Shown piece by piece: positions 51,671-62,620 of a DNA stretch of 64,000 bases. Both the position numbers and the translations under genes were made by a program. Location: positions 691,896 through 755,895 of the forward strand of contig NZ_LN881717.1 of assembly GCF_001457435.1 (NCBI RefSeq), given 5' to 3'. Source of the stretch: Actinobaculum massiliense (lineage in GTDB: Bacteria; Actinomycetota; Actinomycetes; Actinomycetales; Actinomycetaceae). The stretch's first letter is position 1. The number at the start of each line of letters is the position of its first letter. Under the pieces are notes generated by a model. That model was not told where the DNA came from and searched no databases. It worked only from the letters and a program-made list of their open reading frames with translations.

Positions 51671-53308
51671 TTGACGAAATCCGTTCCTTCGACCACCCCC
51701 GCCACCTCTACCGCCGCGCCCGGCGCGGCGGGTTCCGCGCCTACCTCAGCGCCAGCTTCCGCGCCATTGGCGATGCAGGCGCCGACGCCTTTCACTCGCC
51801 CGCGCCGGCCCCGCCGCCAGCGCACACTCACGGCGCAACTCGTGCTCACCATCGTCATTATTGTGGGCATTGCGATTGTGTTCCTCGGATTCGCCACCAC
51901 CACCCTCATGCGCCAGTACATGATACAGAGCGTGGACGCCGATTTGCGAAACTCCGGCTACAGCGTAGCGGATCGCCTCCTCAAAGACATCCAGTCCGGC
52001 GAGCATATCAACGTCGATAACCGCTACAGCTTCTCCAACTACTGGATCTATCTATCTTTCGAGACCGCCAACCCATCCGCCGAACCGGTTGAGATACGCC
52101 CCTACACCACGTCGCGATACAGCGTGCCGGCCGATCCGGAGAAAATCATCGCCGACTCGGTCGCCGGCGGCGACCAAGCCAAAATCAACCGCGAGCCTTT
52201 CACCGTTGCAGCGACCAACGCCCGCCAGCACTGGCGCGCGCTCGTCCTCGACGTCACCGATCCCTCAAGCAATGTGCTCGGTTACGCGATTATCGCCCAG
52301 CCGCTCGCCCCCATCAGCTTTACGGTAGGGCGCCTCGCCCTCATCTTCGGTTTGCTCAGCATCGCCACCGTTTTGGCCGGCACCCTCGCGGTGGGCGCCA
52401 CCGTCTCGCGTTCCCTGCGGTCGCTGCGCGATATCGAGCGCTCAACTCAAGCGATCGCGGCGGGCGACCTTTCCAAGCGTGTTCCTCACGACGATCACGC
52501 CGATGAAGTCGGTTCGCTTGCTACCTCTATCAATGTGATGCTGGCTCAAATTGAGCACGCCTTCGCCGAAAAGGAACGTAGCGAGGGCCGTATGAGGCAG
52601 TTCGCCTCCGACGCCTCCCACGAGCTTCGCACTCCGCTTGCCACCGTAAAGGGCTACACCGAGCTTTATCGGATGGGCGGAGTTCCGGAGGAAAAGATTC
52701 CCGACTGCATGGGGCGCATCGAATCCGAGGCTTCCCGCATGAGCGGGCTGGTGGAGGATCTTCTGCAACTGGCCCGCATGGACGAGGGCCGCCCGCTACA
52801 GCTCGAAGAGGTTTCCCTCAGCGACGTCGCCGAGGATTCTCTTTATGACCTTTCGGCCCGCGCTCCGGGCCGCTCATCACGGCTGGTTGGACTCAACTCC
52901 GAACACGTGCCGAATGTGGTGGTAACCGCCGACCAAGATAAGGTCACCCAGGTCATCGCTAATCTCCTCGGCAATGTACTCAGCCATACCCCGGAGGGAA
53001 CCCCGGTGGAGCTGGCGGTAGGAACCGACAATGGCTACGGCATTATCGAGGTGCGCGACCACGGGCCGGGAATCACCGCCGCCGAGTCGGAGCGCATTTT
53101 CGAGCGTTTCTACCGCACGGACGTTTCCCGCTCACGCGCATCGGGCGGTTCGGGCCTGGGCCTAGCGATCGTCGCCGCGATTATGGCCGCTCACCGCGGT
53201 AGCGCCCGAGCCCTGGAGACCCCCGGCGGTGGGCTCACGGTACGGCTATCCTTCCCCGGCGCACGTAGCGATGAAATCGCTCGCCGCGCCGCCGGGCTGG
53301 AAGATTAA
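51671..53308 (+). CDS. Sensor histidine kinase (HAMP-HisKA-HATPase)
   Basis: 545 residues. A Pro/Ala/Arg-rich N-terminus of 50 residues precedes TM1 (about 56-78). An extracellular sensor of about 140 residues follows, then TM2 (about 220-243), HAMP, HisKA with phospho-acceptor His317 (SDASHELRTPLATVKGY) and a HATPase domain with N box (NLLGNVLSHT), DHGPGI and GSGLGL. A TTG start at 51671 is the only frame start with a purine run (GGA) close by. The signal is unknown. It ends 9 bp from the convergent plsC gene. Confidence 0.92.
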   Translation: MTKSVPSTTPATSTAAPGAAGSAPTSAPASAPLAMQAPTPFTRPRRPRRQRTLTAQLVLTIVIIVGIAIVFLGFATTTLMRQYMIQSVDADLRNSGYSVADRLLKDIQSGEHINVDNRYSFSNYWIYLSFETANPSAEPVEIRPYTTSRYSVPADPEKIIADSVAGGDQAKINREPFTVAATNARQHWRALVLDVTDPSSNVLGYAIIAQPLAPISFTVGRLALIFGLLSIATVLAGTLAVGATVSRSLRSLRDIERSTQAIAAGDLSKRVPHDDHADEVGSLATSINVMLAQIEHAFAEKERSEGRMRQFASDASHELRTPLATVKGYTELYRMGGVPEEKIPDCMGRIESEASRMSGLVEDLLQLARMDEGRPLQLEEVSLSDVAEDSLYDLSARAPGRSSRLVGLNSEHVPNVVVTADQDKVTQVIANLLGNVLSHTPEGTPVELAVGTDNGYGIIEVRDHGPGITAAESERIFERFYRTDVSRSRASGGSGLGLAIVAAIMAAHRGSARALETPGGGLTVRLSFPGARSDEIARRAAGLED

Positions 53309-53317
53309 TGCTAGGTG

Positions 53318-54067
53318 CTAGCGCTCGCCCGGCTCGAAGGCGCTTGCCCCGTTTTCCTCCACCGGGTGAGCAGTCTTTTGCTCGAGCATCAGTTCAATTG
53401 CCCGAAAAACGCGGCCCATATATTCGTCCGCGGTCTCTCCTTCAACGCTCATCATGGGTTTCCCAATAAAGAGAAATACTTCGCTCCGCGGCTTAGGGAG
53501 GAAGGATCCCACCGGCATGGCTTCGTGCCCGCCGGACATCGCTAGCGGCACGATTGGCACATTGAAGCGTTGCGCGAGCGCCGCCGCACCCGCCTTAGGC
53601 GTGCCCAACTGCCCGGTGCGCGAGCGGGTACCCTCCGGGAAAATCAGGATCGGAATACCGGCGCGCAACAAGCGGCCGGTCATGCCTTTGGCGCGCCCCG
53701 CGTGAGCATTTTTTCGTTTGTCTCCCGGCGTCGGCTTCTTGCGCTCAATCGGATAGGTGTTGAAGAAGAGCGAGGTGAGCCCCGAAACTCCAGGATTCTT
53801 GTAGAAGTAATCGGCAGCGGCGCCCGTTGCTAGGCGCTCGGTCAATTTATCCGGAAGAAGCGAAAACACCATCGGCGCGTCCAGGTGCGAGGAATGGTTA
53901 GGCACCAGTACAAAGGCGCCGTCGAGATTCTCGATATTCTCCTCACCCATCACGGTGGTCTTTAGCATCGCGTTGAGGACGGGCTTGGTCAGGAATTTGC
54001 GCACGCGATGGCGCCGCTTCGCTTTCGAATCGTCCAGGTACGGATCAATTGGTTCGAGGTCAGTCAT
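53318..54067 (-). CDS. plsC: 1-acyl-sn-glycerol-3-phosphate acyltransferase (PlsC family)
   Basis: 249 residues. The catalytic NHSSHLD (His58, Asp63) and the substrate motif FPEGTRS (143-149) are present, with block IV VPIVPLAMSG. It makes phosphatidic acid from lysophosphatidic acid for membrane lipids. Its ATG shares one base with the stop codon of the upstream SDR gene (TAATG), giving tight translational coupling. Confidence 0.92.
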   Translation of the reverse strand: MTDLEPIDPYLDDSKAKRRHRVRKFLTKPVLNAMLKTTVMGEENIENLDGAFVLVPNHSSHLDAPMVFSLLPDKLTERLATGAAADYFYKNPGVSGLTSLFFNTYPIERKKPTPGDKRKNAHAGRAKGMTGRLLRAGIPILIFPEGTRSRTGQLGTPKAGAAALAQRFNVPIVPLAMSGGHEAMPVGSFLPKPRSEVFLFIGKPMMSVEGETADEYMGRVFRAIELMLEQKTAHPVEENGASAFEPGER

Positions 54068-54915
54068 TACTTCTCACCCCCGCTCTCTGCCGCCGCCCGG
54101 CTTGCCCCCGAAGCCCCTTTGCTTGACCGCAAAGCGCGGGCCACCGCATTGACCGCCGCGCGCGGGCCCTTTTCAGCGAGGAAGCCAATCACCTTGTAGC
54201 GAGCGGTGGGGATGCATCGCGTCTTCCCCCGCTCAGCCGCTCGTAGCGCCGCTTTGGCCACCTGCTCCGGATCGAGCCACAGAAAATCGGGCACACCCGA
54301 CCGCCGGCCACCCGAGTTCGCGTGGAAACCAGAGCGCACCCAACCGGGTAATACGGCCGTCACGCTGACGCCGGTTCCGTGCAGTTCCTGCGCCAGCGAC
54401 TCGGACCATAGGCGAATAAAGGCTTTGATCGCCGCATACATTCCCATCGGAACAAATCCCTGCACCGACGAAATATTAATAATGCGACCGTGGCTCGCCT
54501 CACGCATGACCTGCGCGGCCACGCCGCCAAGTTTCACCGGCGCTCTGCCCATCAGGCTGAGCGCGTTCTCAATCTCCTCAAAATCGTCAGTGACGATCGG
54601 GTGGTAAAGGCCGGAGCCCGCATTATTGACGAAGACCTCGATCGGGGGTTGCTGGGATGCCATCCAGTCACAGAGTCGCGCGACGTCGTCGTCGACCCCC
54701 AAATCCGCACGAATAACCTCGCACGGCACTCCGTTCGCCAAGAACTGCGCGCGCACCGCCTCCAACCGCTCCTGGCCGCGCGCCACCAGCACCAGCGGGT
54801 AGCCGGCGGCTCCCAGCTGGCGCGCGAAAGCGAGCCCGATGCCGGACGTGCCTCCGGTCACCAGCGCGGGTCCCCGCTTGGTCGAACGCGAGGCTAACGG
54901 ATGGAATGATGTCAC
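54067..54915 (-). CDS. Short-chain dehydrogenase/reductase (YqjQ/DltE-like)
   Basis: 282 residues. TGGTSGIGLAFARQL is the NAD(P) motif, NNAG follows, then ISSVQGF with the catalytic Ser and YAAIKAF with Tyr and Lys. The C-terminal extension is typical of SDRs near acyltransferases, suggesting a lipid-linked substrate. GTG 54915 is chosen because TACCCT lies 7 nt upstream and the family sequence begins right after it. The longer frame to 55038 gives a Pro/Arg-rich leader without homology. Confidence 0.85.
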   Translation of the reverse strand: MTSFHPLASRSTKRGPALVTGGTSGIGLAFARQLGAAGYPLVLVARGQERLEAVRAQFLANGVPCEVIRADLGVDDDVARLCDWMASQQPPIEVFVNNAGSGLYHPIVTDDFEEIENALSLMGRAPVKLGGVAAQVMREASHGRIINISSVQGFVPMGMYAAIKAFIRLWSESLAQELHGTGVSVTAVLPGWVRSGFHANSGGRRSGVPDFLWLDPEQVAKAALRAAERGKTRCIPTARYKVIGFLAEKGPRAAVNAVARALRSSKGASGASRAAAESGGEK

Positions 54916-54922
54916 GGCGTCT

Positions 54923-54928
54923 AGGGTA
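54923..54928 (-). promoter_or_regulatory. -10 hexamer TACCCT of the SDR-plsC operon
   Basis: TACCCT on the reverse strand, 7 nt before the GTG at 54915. No Shine-Dalgarno is present. Likely leaderless. Confidence 0.48.
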
Positions 54929-55234
54929 GTGGATTTTGGGGACCGCGCGCGAACAGGCACGCTCGACGCTGAAGCGGGCGGCTCCCGGCAGGCGCCGCTC
55001 GGCTCGCGCCCGCCGCCAGGCGCGTCCGGATCCCGCAAGCGCTTCTAGCGGCTACATCACACCCATTGTTTCGCGCCGGTAGATTTCGGGGACTAGACTG
55101 CCTCTTGCTTAACGGGCACAGGGAACTCCGACCCGGCGGGCAACCATTGTTCATTTAGGGCACGTAGACTGCCAGAACTGTACACGGACACGAGTCGAGC
55201 GCTGAGGGACACCGTCCCGCGGAAGGAGGGCACA

Positions 55235-56686
55235 ATGGTAGAGATCCCCGCGTGGCTCCCCTCTAGCTTCTCCCGGGCTATCAAGGATTTGGGTTGCACA
55301 GCCTCGCGTGAAGAGATCGACGAAACCTGTCAGAGGGTTATCGATCGCTGGAATGAGCCCGAGCGCACCTTCCATGGCCTTAGCCACCTCGTGGCGATCC
55401 TGAAAAACCTCGAGGCGCTGATTTCCGAGGCGCGTTCGCCCAGCGCAGTTCGCCTCGCGGCCTGGTACCACGGCATTTCGTTCACCCGGCCCGAGGATGC
55501 CGGCACCGTCCGCGAACCCGGCGAGAATGAGTACGCGTCAGCCCGGCGCGCCCACGAAGAGTTGTTGAAGCTCGGGGTCGACGACGCCGCGGCTACCCGG
55601 GTTGCAACTTTGATTGCCGGTATGGCCAGCGAGCAGCCCAAAAACTGGGCCGTTATTGGCGCCTCACCGGGCGACAACGAAGATACGCGCGATATCGATC
55701 TCATGATCTTGCGCGATGCGCATCTTTCGGTACTTGCCGATCCGCCGCAGCGCTACCGGTCCTATCTAGATAACCTCCGCCGTGAATTCGCTTTCTTCGG
55801 AAACGATGTTTACTACCGAGTCCGCAGGAACGTTATCCGGCGACTTCTTTCACGCAAGCATTTGTTCTTCACTCCCACCGCCCGCCAGTGGGAGCGCTCC
55901 GCGCGCCAAAACCTCACCGCCGAGCTGGACCGCATTGAAGGCGCCTTCCCCACCGAGCCCAAAGCTCAGGTTCAAGCGCCGGCTCAGCGGCCGGCTCAGG
56001 CGACTACCCCACAGCCATCCACATCCCAGACCGGCGAAATCCCCAAATCTTTGGTCCACGAGGAAACACCCGGAGCTCTCGCAAGCCTGCACGATCGAAC
56101 AGATCGCCAGCGCCGAGTCGAAGTCGCCGAGGAAACGCTCCGGAAGATCGCCGAATCCTCGCGCGCCGCAGCGAATGAGCGCGAGGTCCGCGAGGTCCTG
56201 CAAACCTCCATCGACTCGCCATTACGGGACAAGACGCTTGCCGAAGAGACCGGCAGGATCCCTCGAATCCAAGTACCTCCCACGGACATAGCGAATGACC
56301 CACCGGCTGGAACTAGCAGTGCAGCATCCGTACCCGAGGCAACCGAGCATATCGATGCGCGATCCGCGCAACCCGAATCCCCGCGTAGCGATCTCGAAAC
56401 GGCTCCGGAATTCAGCGAGCCTGCAGTGGTGACCACACTTACCATGCAGCCGATTAACCCCACCGAGCCGCCAGCTAAAAGTGCCGAGATCGTCCCAGCC
56501 GGCAATCCCGCGAGTATCCAGACCGACGATACCGAGATCGCCCCAGCCAGCGATACCACAGGCACCGCCAAACCGAGTGCCAACAGCTTGGAACCAGAGC
56601 GGTCCCGCGCCGATAATCTTAGCGGTGAGCGGGCTCCGCTTCCCAAGGCCCCCGAGCACGGGATGGAACGGGAACCAGACGAATAA
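55235..56686 (+). CDS. HD-superfamily phosphohydrolase-like protein with altered HD motif and long tail
   Basis: 483 residues. The first 220 match the predicted metal-dependent phosphohydrolases of COG4339. RTFHGLSHLVAIL supplies two His (47, 51), NEYASARRAHEEL follows, then RDIDLMILRD and an end block RLLSRKHLFFTPTARQWERSARQNL. The signature HD pair is His79-Gly80 (AAWYHGISF), so the metal-binding Asp is missing. Activity is therefore uncertain. Residues 230-483 are Pro/Glu/Ser/Thr-rich and disordered. ATG 55235 follows GGAAGGAGGG. No operon partner; function unknown. Confidence 0.78.
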   Translation: MVEIPAWLPSSFSRAIKDLGCTASREEIDETCQRVIDRWNEPERTFHGLSHLVAILKNLEALISEARSPSAVRLAAWYHGISFTRPEDAGTVREPGENEYASARRAHEELLKLGVDDAAATRVATLIAGMASEQPKNWAVIGASPGDNEDTRDIDLMILRDAHLSVLADPPQRYRSYLDNLRREFAFFGNDVYYRVRRNVIRRLLSRKHLFFTPTARQWERSARQNLTAELDRIEGAFPTEPKAQVQAPAQRPAQATTPQPSTSQTGEIPKSLVHEETPGALASLHDRTDRQRRVEVAEETLRKIAESSRAAANEREVREVLQTSIDSPLRDKTLAEETGRIPRIQVPPTDIANDPPAGTSSAASVPEATEHIDARSAQPESPRSDLETAPEFSEPAVVTTLTMQPINPTEPPAKSAEIVPAGNPASIQTDDTEIAPASDTTGTAKPSANSLEPERSRADNLSGERAPLPKAPEHGMEREPDE

Positions 56687-56774
56687 GACCCAAGGTCTAA
56701 CTCGCTCGTGTCCAACTCGAAGTTCATAGAACCGCTAACCGGGAGCCGCCTGGCCCGGAACCATCTGCCGGAGG

Positions 56775-59268
56775 TCATTCGGTCCAGCGGTGTGTACCGA
56801 TCAGACCATCGGCGTCGTTCTCGAAGATTAGTCCGAGGTCATGGACGTGGATCCGAACGTGCTCGGTATGGACGTAACGATGGTGGCGCCAGTAAAGGCA
56901 CACCGCGTTGGTGATGTCTGAGCCGCCGTCTCCATCTCGCCACCGTTGCGCGTGGTGAATTTCGCAAGTCTGATAAGCATCGAGGCATCTAGGGAACACG
57001 CACCCCTTATCCCTGGCGATCGCCGCATTTTTTCGTCTGCGAGTACAGCCGAGTCTCCTGACCCGCGTCAAGAACAGTGCTCGGCCCAGCAAACACCGTG
57101 CGAATAATCAAGGAGTCGCACAGAAGATGCCCGAGCTGCGAGGGAACGAGCGGCGTCCCGTCCCCCAGAAGGGCCGGCTCAAAGCCGGTGAACGCCCGAG
57201 CGGGGTCATCGGGAATCATTCCGCGTTCCTTCCCTAAGGCGTCTTGCCCTGCGAGGCTGGTGTGCTCAGTACTCGGTAACTCTCCCGCTCGATCGGACCA
57301 AAGGGTTCCCTGCTCAGCATTGGTGCCCGGGGACGCCGTGCCCCGGGAAGACACTCCGCGACTAGCCGTGCCCCCGGAAGATGCGTCAAGATAAGACGCG
57401 CCGCCGCAAGAAGATGTGCCACACTGCTTTTCCGACGCGAGATCCGCGTGGTGCGACTGGGTTTGGTATTCATGAATTGTCGCCACGAGGGTTGCCGACT
57501 GGCGACGCTCAGGCGTGAATCCAGTACGCGTGCACTCTCCGTGCCACCCCTGGCTTTACCTGGTCACAGGACATACTTCAACAGGTGGCGCCCGAGCTTC
57601 AACAGATGGTTCCCTGCGGGAGATGCCGTCAGGGGATTCGTCAGCAGGAGAATCGCAACCTACCCGAGTGCCGGCCGTTGGTTGAGCACCCGGGCTATCG
57701 CTCGCCCGCGGAACAATGCCCGCGCTGTGGCTGCAGATTCCAGGTTACATATAGCGGGTGTCAAGTTCTTGAACCCGCGAGCTTCTTCTTTATGTTCCCT
57801 CTCCGCCGCAGACCGAACGTCTTCGCAATACGGGCACTGTGGCGTTGCGACCAGAGGATGAGAATGGCCGCAGGGTTGATCGAAGAGTTCGGCCGGAGGG
57901 TGCGCGGCGCGAGAGTAGCCGCGATCGAGCCGGTCAAGAGTTTTTCTTACGTATCGGCGGGATTCCACGCCAGGCGGGCAGGCCCTCCAAGCTGGACTAG
58001 GTGTACCCAACTCGCTAGCATCTCCCGCCAGGCGAGCATCTCCCGCCAGGCGAGCATCTCCCGCCAGGCGAGCATCTCCCGCCAGGCGAGCATCTCCCGC
58101 CAGGCGAGCATCTCCCGCCAGGCCTACGCCAGCCACGCCCGCCGCGGGATTGGCCGACTCAAGAAGCCCTCGAACCGTTGGACGAGAGCCAATTAGCGGG
58201 TAGTCGTGACGGCCGTCAACCGAGGTGACATAGGCGTATTGCTCTAGAGTCGCGTAAGGGACTTGAACAAGGATGCGAGAGGCAAGATTGTTGTTGGGCT
58301 GACCGGAATCAGAAGACGGCGTGGATGCCTGGTTAAGAATCGCCGCAATGAAAGCGGCTCCCCGCCTCTCGGCGACGGTGCGATCATCATCCGCGGCCTT
58401 GCTAGCCCATAATGCTAGTGAACCACGCGTTGACGTGATGGGCGTCGACGTCGTCAAAATCTCCCGAAAGCTTCCAGCCGCCATCATCATACTTTGGGAA
58501 AAGCGCAAGCTTAGAGACGCGGGCAGGGTCACGCGCCGCTCGCTCCATTGTTTCGGGCATGATCTGAAGGGCCCACGCGGCAAGTTTCTTCCTGAAAACG
58601 CTTGGGCTAGAAGAGTTGCACGCTAGATCGAGCACAGTTTCTTCGGATTCGGGATGGCTGGTGAGGTAGTCCTGAATACGTCGGTTCGTTGCATCACAAC
58701 GCGCCAGAACATCGAGGTAACCTGGCGTAATTTCACCGTCTGCGACGGAGCGGCCCACAAGCGGGAAACGCCGCGTCAACCGCGCCCGGATCATGCGCGC
58801 GCAGTGGAAGCCGATTGCCCCGCATTTTCGAGCAAATCATGCGGATTCGCGGAAATCACCGGATACGCAAACAGTGTCCCCCCCCGCCGCCGTCTGGCCC
58901 ATCGTCACCCGGTTTACCGCCGGAGTCCCCGCCATCATCGCCCGTAGGCGGCTCAGCCCCTCGAGATTTTTTTGGCCGAACGATCCGCGCGGCGATCCAC
59001 TTCGGCTAACCACGAGGTTTCGACACCTTGCAATGCCGTGGCATGAGCGACGAGAAAGCCGACGAGTTTCTCGAGGTTGCGATTGCTTATTGAGGTGATG
59101 GGCACATTACGTAGCGCCGACGTAATGTGCCTCAGGCTAGTAAAGATCTCAGCAACTCCCGGAAGCGCCGCCTCCAACGCGGCAAGTGCTTCGCTTGGAA
59201 GCTCGGATTCCAGCGACCCCCCAATCGGCAGGTGGAAGGAAGCTCATTGCGGTATGACGCGGCGACAT
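56775..59268 (-). pseudogene. DUF222/HNH endonuclease-like (13E12 family) pseudogene with several frame breaks
   Basis: Read from ATG 59268 (preceded by GAGGAGGG), the pieces line up as one DUF222-HNH protein. N-terminal part: LVGFLVAHATALQGVETSWL. Core: FPLVGRSVADGEITPGYLDVL, then WKLSGDFDDVDAHHVNAWF. Then DDDRTVAERRGAAFIAAIL. Then a long low-complexity insert with LAGDAR repeats. Then LLCDSLIIRTVF and the HNH domain CVFPRCLDAYQTCEIHH...WRHHRYVH. Breaks are seen at G6 (59217-59222, one G too many), A7 (58967-58973), an in-frame TGA near 58845, near 58405, the stretch 57490-57660, and A6 (57028-57033, one A too many). Runs are given on the reverse strand. HNH/13E12 genes are mobile-like and multi-copy in actinobacteria. 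Confidence 0.82.
58021..58123. repeat. 18-bp minisatellite, about 5.7 perfect copies
   Basis: Copies of TCTCCCGCCAGGCGAGCA start at 58021, 58039, 58057, 58075, 58093 and 58111, the last partial. On the reverse strand they encode LAGDAR units within the DUF222 relic. Perfect identity implies recent expansion. Confidence 0.95.
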
Positions 59269-59593
59269 GGCAACCCTCCTCTGCTAGACCTCAAAGCTTT
59301 ACTTTAGCGCCATTATGCTACTTTTCGATAATTAGAGCTAGCGTTTAATTATTTTGTAATTTTGTGATTCTCTCTAATACTATTTGGTGCTTTTGAACGC
59401 TTTCCTCCGACTTTATTTTGGCACGAGGGTCCGACACCACTTCCGATCCACAGGCGCAAAAATCGACGACGACGAGGAAGCCTGAAACTAATGGGCGCGT
59501 TGACGAGCTAACTCCTGCCTCGAGCCGATCCGCGCGACAGGCTGATAAACAATGCGCAGCCACCCCTACACCCCGCGGAAATAGGCACAAAAA
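59269..59593. other. AT-rich upstream region of the DUF222 relic
   Basis: 59285-59420 is the most AT-rich stretch of this part of the window and probably held the promoter of the relic. No RNA or coding sequence is convincing between here and the groEL terminator. The interval 59628-59798 also holds nothing recognisable. Confidence 0.4.
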
Positions 59594-59627
59594 ACCGGGA
59601 GACCGCGACAATTCGCGACCTCCCGGT
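59594..59627 (-). terminator. groEL terminator
   Basis: ACCGGGAG pairs with CTCCCGGT with an inner CGCGA/TCGCG extension. The reverse strand continues with TTTTTTG. It lies 172 bp after the groEL stop. The plus strand also ends in TTTTT, so it may be bidirectional. Confidence 0.8.
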
Positions 59628-59798
59628 CTTTTTGCTTTTATCTAAGCCTCGCCGCTACGGCACGGACAGAGCCCCTCCGACCCGCTGAGGCGAGCCCAAG
59701 CCCAAGCCTCACAAACCTTCCCGGAGCTCTGCCGCTCACAAGGCTTGGCGCATACGACCCCAGGATAAAAGAGCCCTACGCCCTACGCCCTACAAGGC

Positions 59799-61433
<1,635 letters not shown>

Positions 61434-61524
61434 CTAGGGACGATTCCGACCGATGCCCGCGACGGACGAGGCGACTTTCCGATTTCCTGAGCGGAGGGCG
61501 CCCCTCACCGGCCGAAGTATGCAA

Positions 61525-61551
61525 TTATCACTCGACCACTTCGAGTGCCAA
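61525..61551. promoter_or_regulatory. CIRCE element 1 upstream of groEL
   Basis: TTATCACTC-N9-GAGTGCCAA, close to the CIRCE consensus TTAGCACTC-N9-GAGTGCTAA. It lies 104 bp before the groEL start, in the promoter zone. Bound by HrcA in other bacteria. Confidence 0.85.
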
Positions 61552-61559
61552 GAAGAATT

Positions 61560-61586
61560 TTGGCACTCTCCGCGCGAGAGTGCAAG
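61560..61586. promoter_or_regulatory. CIRCE element 2 upstream of groEL
   Basis: TTGGCACTC-N9-GAGTGCAAG. It is a second CIRCE, centred 35 bp from the first. Confidence 0.87.
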
Positions 61587-61760
61587 CTCCAGGAAGAGAT
61601 AGGAATTCGTACCCGGGGGCGTAAAAAGCCCAGAAATCCGCGGTAAATGACCGGAAAGCGGCACCGTAGTCGCGCCATCTAGTTGAGCGCCCACGACTCA
61701 ATTTTTCGCGGGTGGCGTGAACCGAAATTTTTAGGGTCGACGCCTCACGCCAGGCACCTT

Positions 61761-61824
61761 GCGTGGCACCCACCGCGAGCGCTGGTTACCGCACGCCGCC
61801 GCGCCTCGCGTGGCACTCACCGCG
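61761..61824. repeat. Direct repeat downstream of the LytR_C gene
   Basis: GCGTGGCACYCACCGCG occurs at 61761-61777 and 61808-61824 with one mismatch. It begins 13 bp beyond the LytR_C stop codon. The gap 61587-61836 contains nothing else recognisable. Confidence 0.65.
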
Positions 61825-61836
61825 CGCGGATAGCGA

Positions 61837-62481
61837 CTACCGAGCGAGAACCACCACGATTTGATCGCCGCCGGTGGCGCGGGCATTCTCGGTGAACTGA
61901 GTAATGCCGAGTGACTCGCCGATGGCCTGCACCGTCTGCAGGTCACTGGCCTTGGGGTAATAGATCTGGCTCTGTGCCGGAGCCGCGTGGCGGTAGTTAC
62001 CGATCGCAACGTTGGTGAAGCCGGCCTCGAGCAGGGTCTTCTGCTTCTGGGCAGCGTAGCCGGTAATTCCCGACGCATTGAGTAGCGAGACGGGACGAGT
62101 CTTGTCTGCCTCCGCCGTCGGCTCCTCCGAAGGCTCAGGCGACGTCTCATCCGCGCTGGGTTCCTCCGCCGTCGGCTCTTCCGCCGCCGGCGCGCCTGGC
62201 TCCTCCTGCTCGGGCGACTCCGCCTGCGAATTCTCCGCGTCCTCTGGAACAGCGACGCTTTCGGCCACGGTGGGCGCAATCTGCGAAGGAGTGGGGGCCG
62301 TGGTTCGCACGTCCATCGTGTTCAGACGAATGAGGCCAAGCCCCACCAGGGGCGCCAAAATGAGGATTGCCACCAAGGCAATCCACCACTTCAAATTCGA
62401 CTCTTTTTTGCGATGCGCTCCCTGTGTGCTGCGCTCGCGCGCCGCGACGTCGAACTCATCCTCCGGATACTTATTAGCCAC
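61837..62481 (-). CDS. LytR C-terminal domain protein (VirR/CEI-like)
   Basis: 214 residues. A short cytoplasmic N-terminus precedes one helix (about 30-52, LKWWIALVAILILAPLVGLGL). A Glu/Pro/Ala/Thr-rich linker (about 65-128) leads to the LytR_C domain (VSLLNASGITGYAAQKQ, GNYRHAAPAQSQIYYP, IVVVLAR). Proteins of this type act in wall assembly. A DUF3263 gene upstream and groEL nearby match the Rv0430-Rv0431(VirR)-groEL2 neighbourhood of mycobacteria. The GTG start lies 6 nt after TAGGCT. Confidence 0.88.
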   Translation of the reverse strand: MANKYPEDEFDVAARERSTQGAHRKKESNLKWWIALVAILILAPLVGLGLIRLNTMDVRTTAPTPSQIAPTVAESVAVPEDAENSQAESPEQEEPGAPAAEEPTAEEPSADETSPEPSEEPTAEADKTRPVSLLNASGITGYAAQKQKTLLEAGFTNVAIGNYRHAAPAQSQIYYPKASDLQTVQAIGESLGITQFTENARATGGDQIVVVLAR

Positions 62482-62487
62482 TCGCTT

Positions 62488-62493
62488 AGCCTA
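62488..62493 (-). promoter_or_regulatory. -10 hexamer TAGGCT of the LytR_C gene
   Basis: TAGGCT on the reverse strand is 6 nt before the GTG at 62481, identical in sequence and spacing to the SAF gene box. Likely leaderless. Confidence 0.57.
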
Positions 62494-62530
62494 ACCTCTC
62501 AAAGCGCCACCCACACGGATTAACATCACG

Positions 62531-62620
62531 CGAGCCGCGCGGCTCACTCCCGCGCACTGTTTCCCGCTGAACCGCTTCCGCGCTGTTTCCTGCTGAGCTG
62601 CTCGAGCCGTGCGGCGCACT
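62531..62620. repeat. Nested direct repeats beside the DUF3263 stop
   Basis: CGAGCCGYGCGGCKCACT occurs at 62531-62548 and 62603-62620, and a CTGTTTCCYGCTGA unit occurs between them twice. The outer copy touches the stop codon of the DUF3263 gene. They fill the gap before LytR_C. Confidence 0.65.

Noticed and set aside
58021-58123. CRISPR array
   Set aside because: The 18-bp units are directly adjacent with no spacers and are in-frame coding repeats.
57660-58583. 307-codon minus-strand frame as an independent protein
   Set aside because: It contains the middle of the DUF222 relic (DDDRTVAERRGAAF) and the minisatellite, so it is a fragment of the pseudogene.
58878-58885. Run of eight C in the DUF222 relic as another frameshift site
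   Set aside because: The restored frame after the A7 run passes through this run without a shift, so it is not needed to explain a break.
59345-59645. Small open frames on both strands between the DUF222 relic and groEL
   Set aside because: No ribosome-binding site, no homology, and they run into the groEL terminator hairpin.
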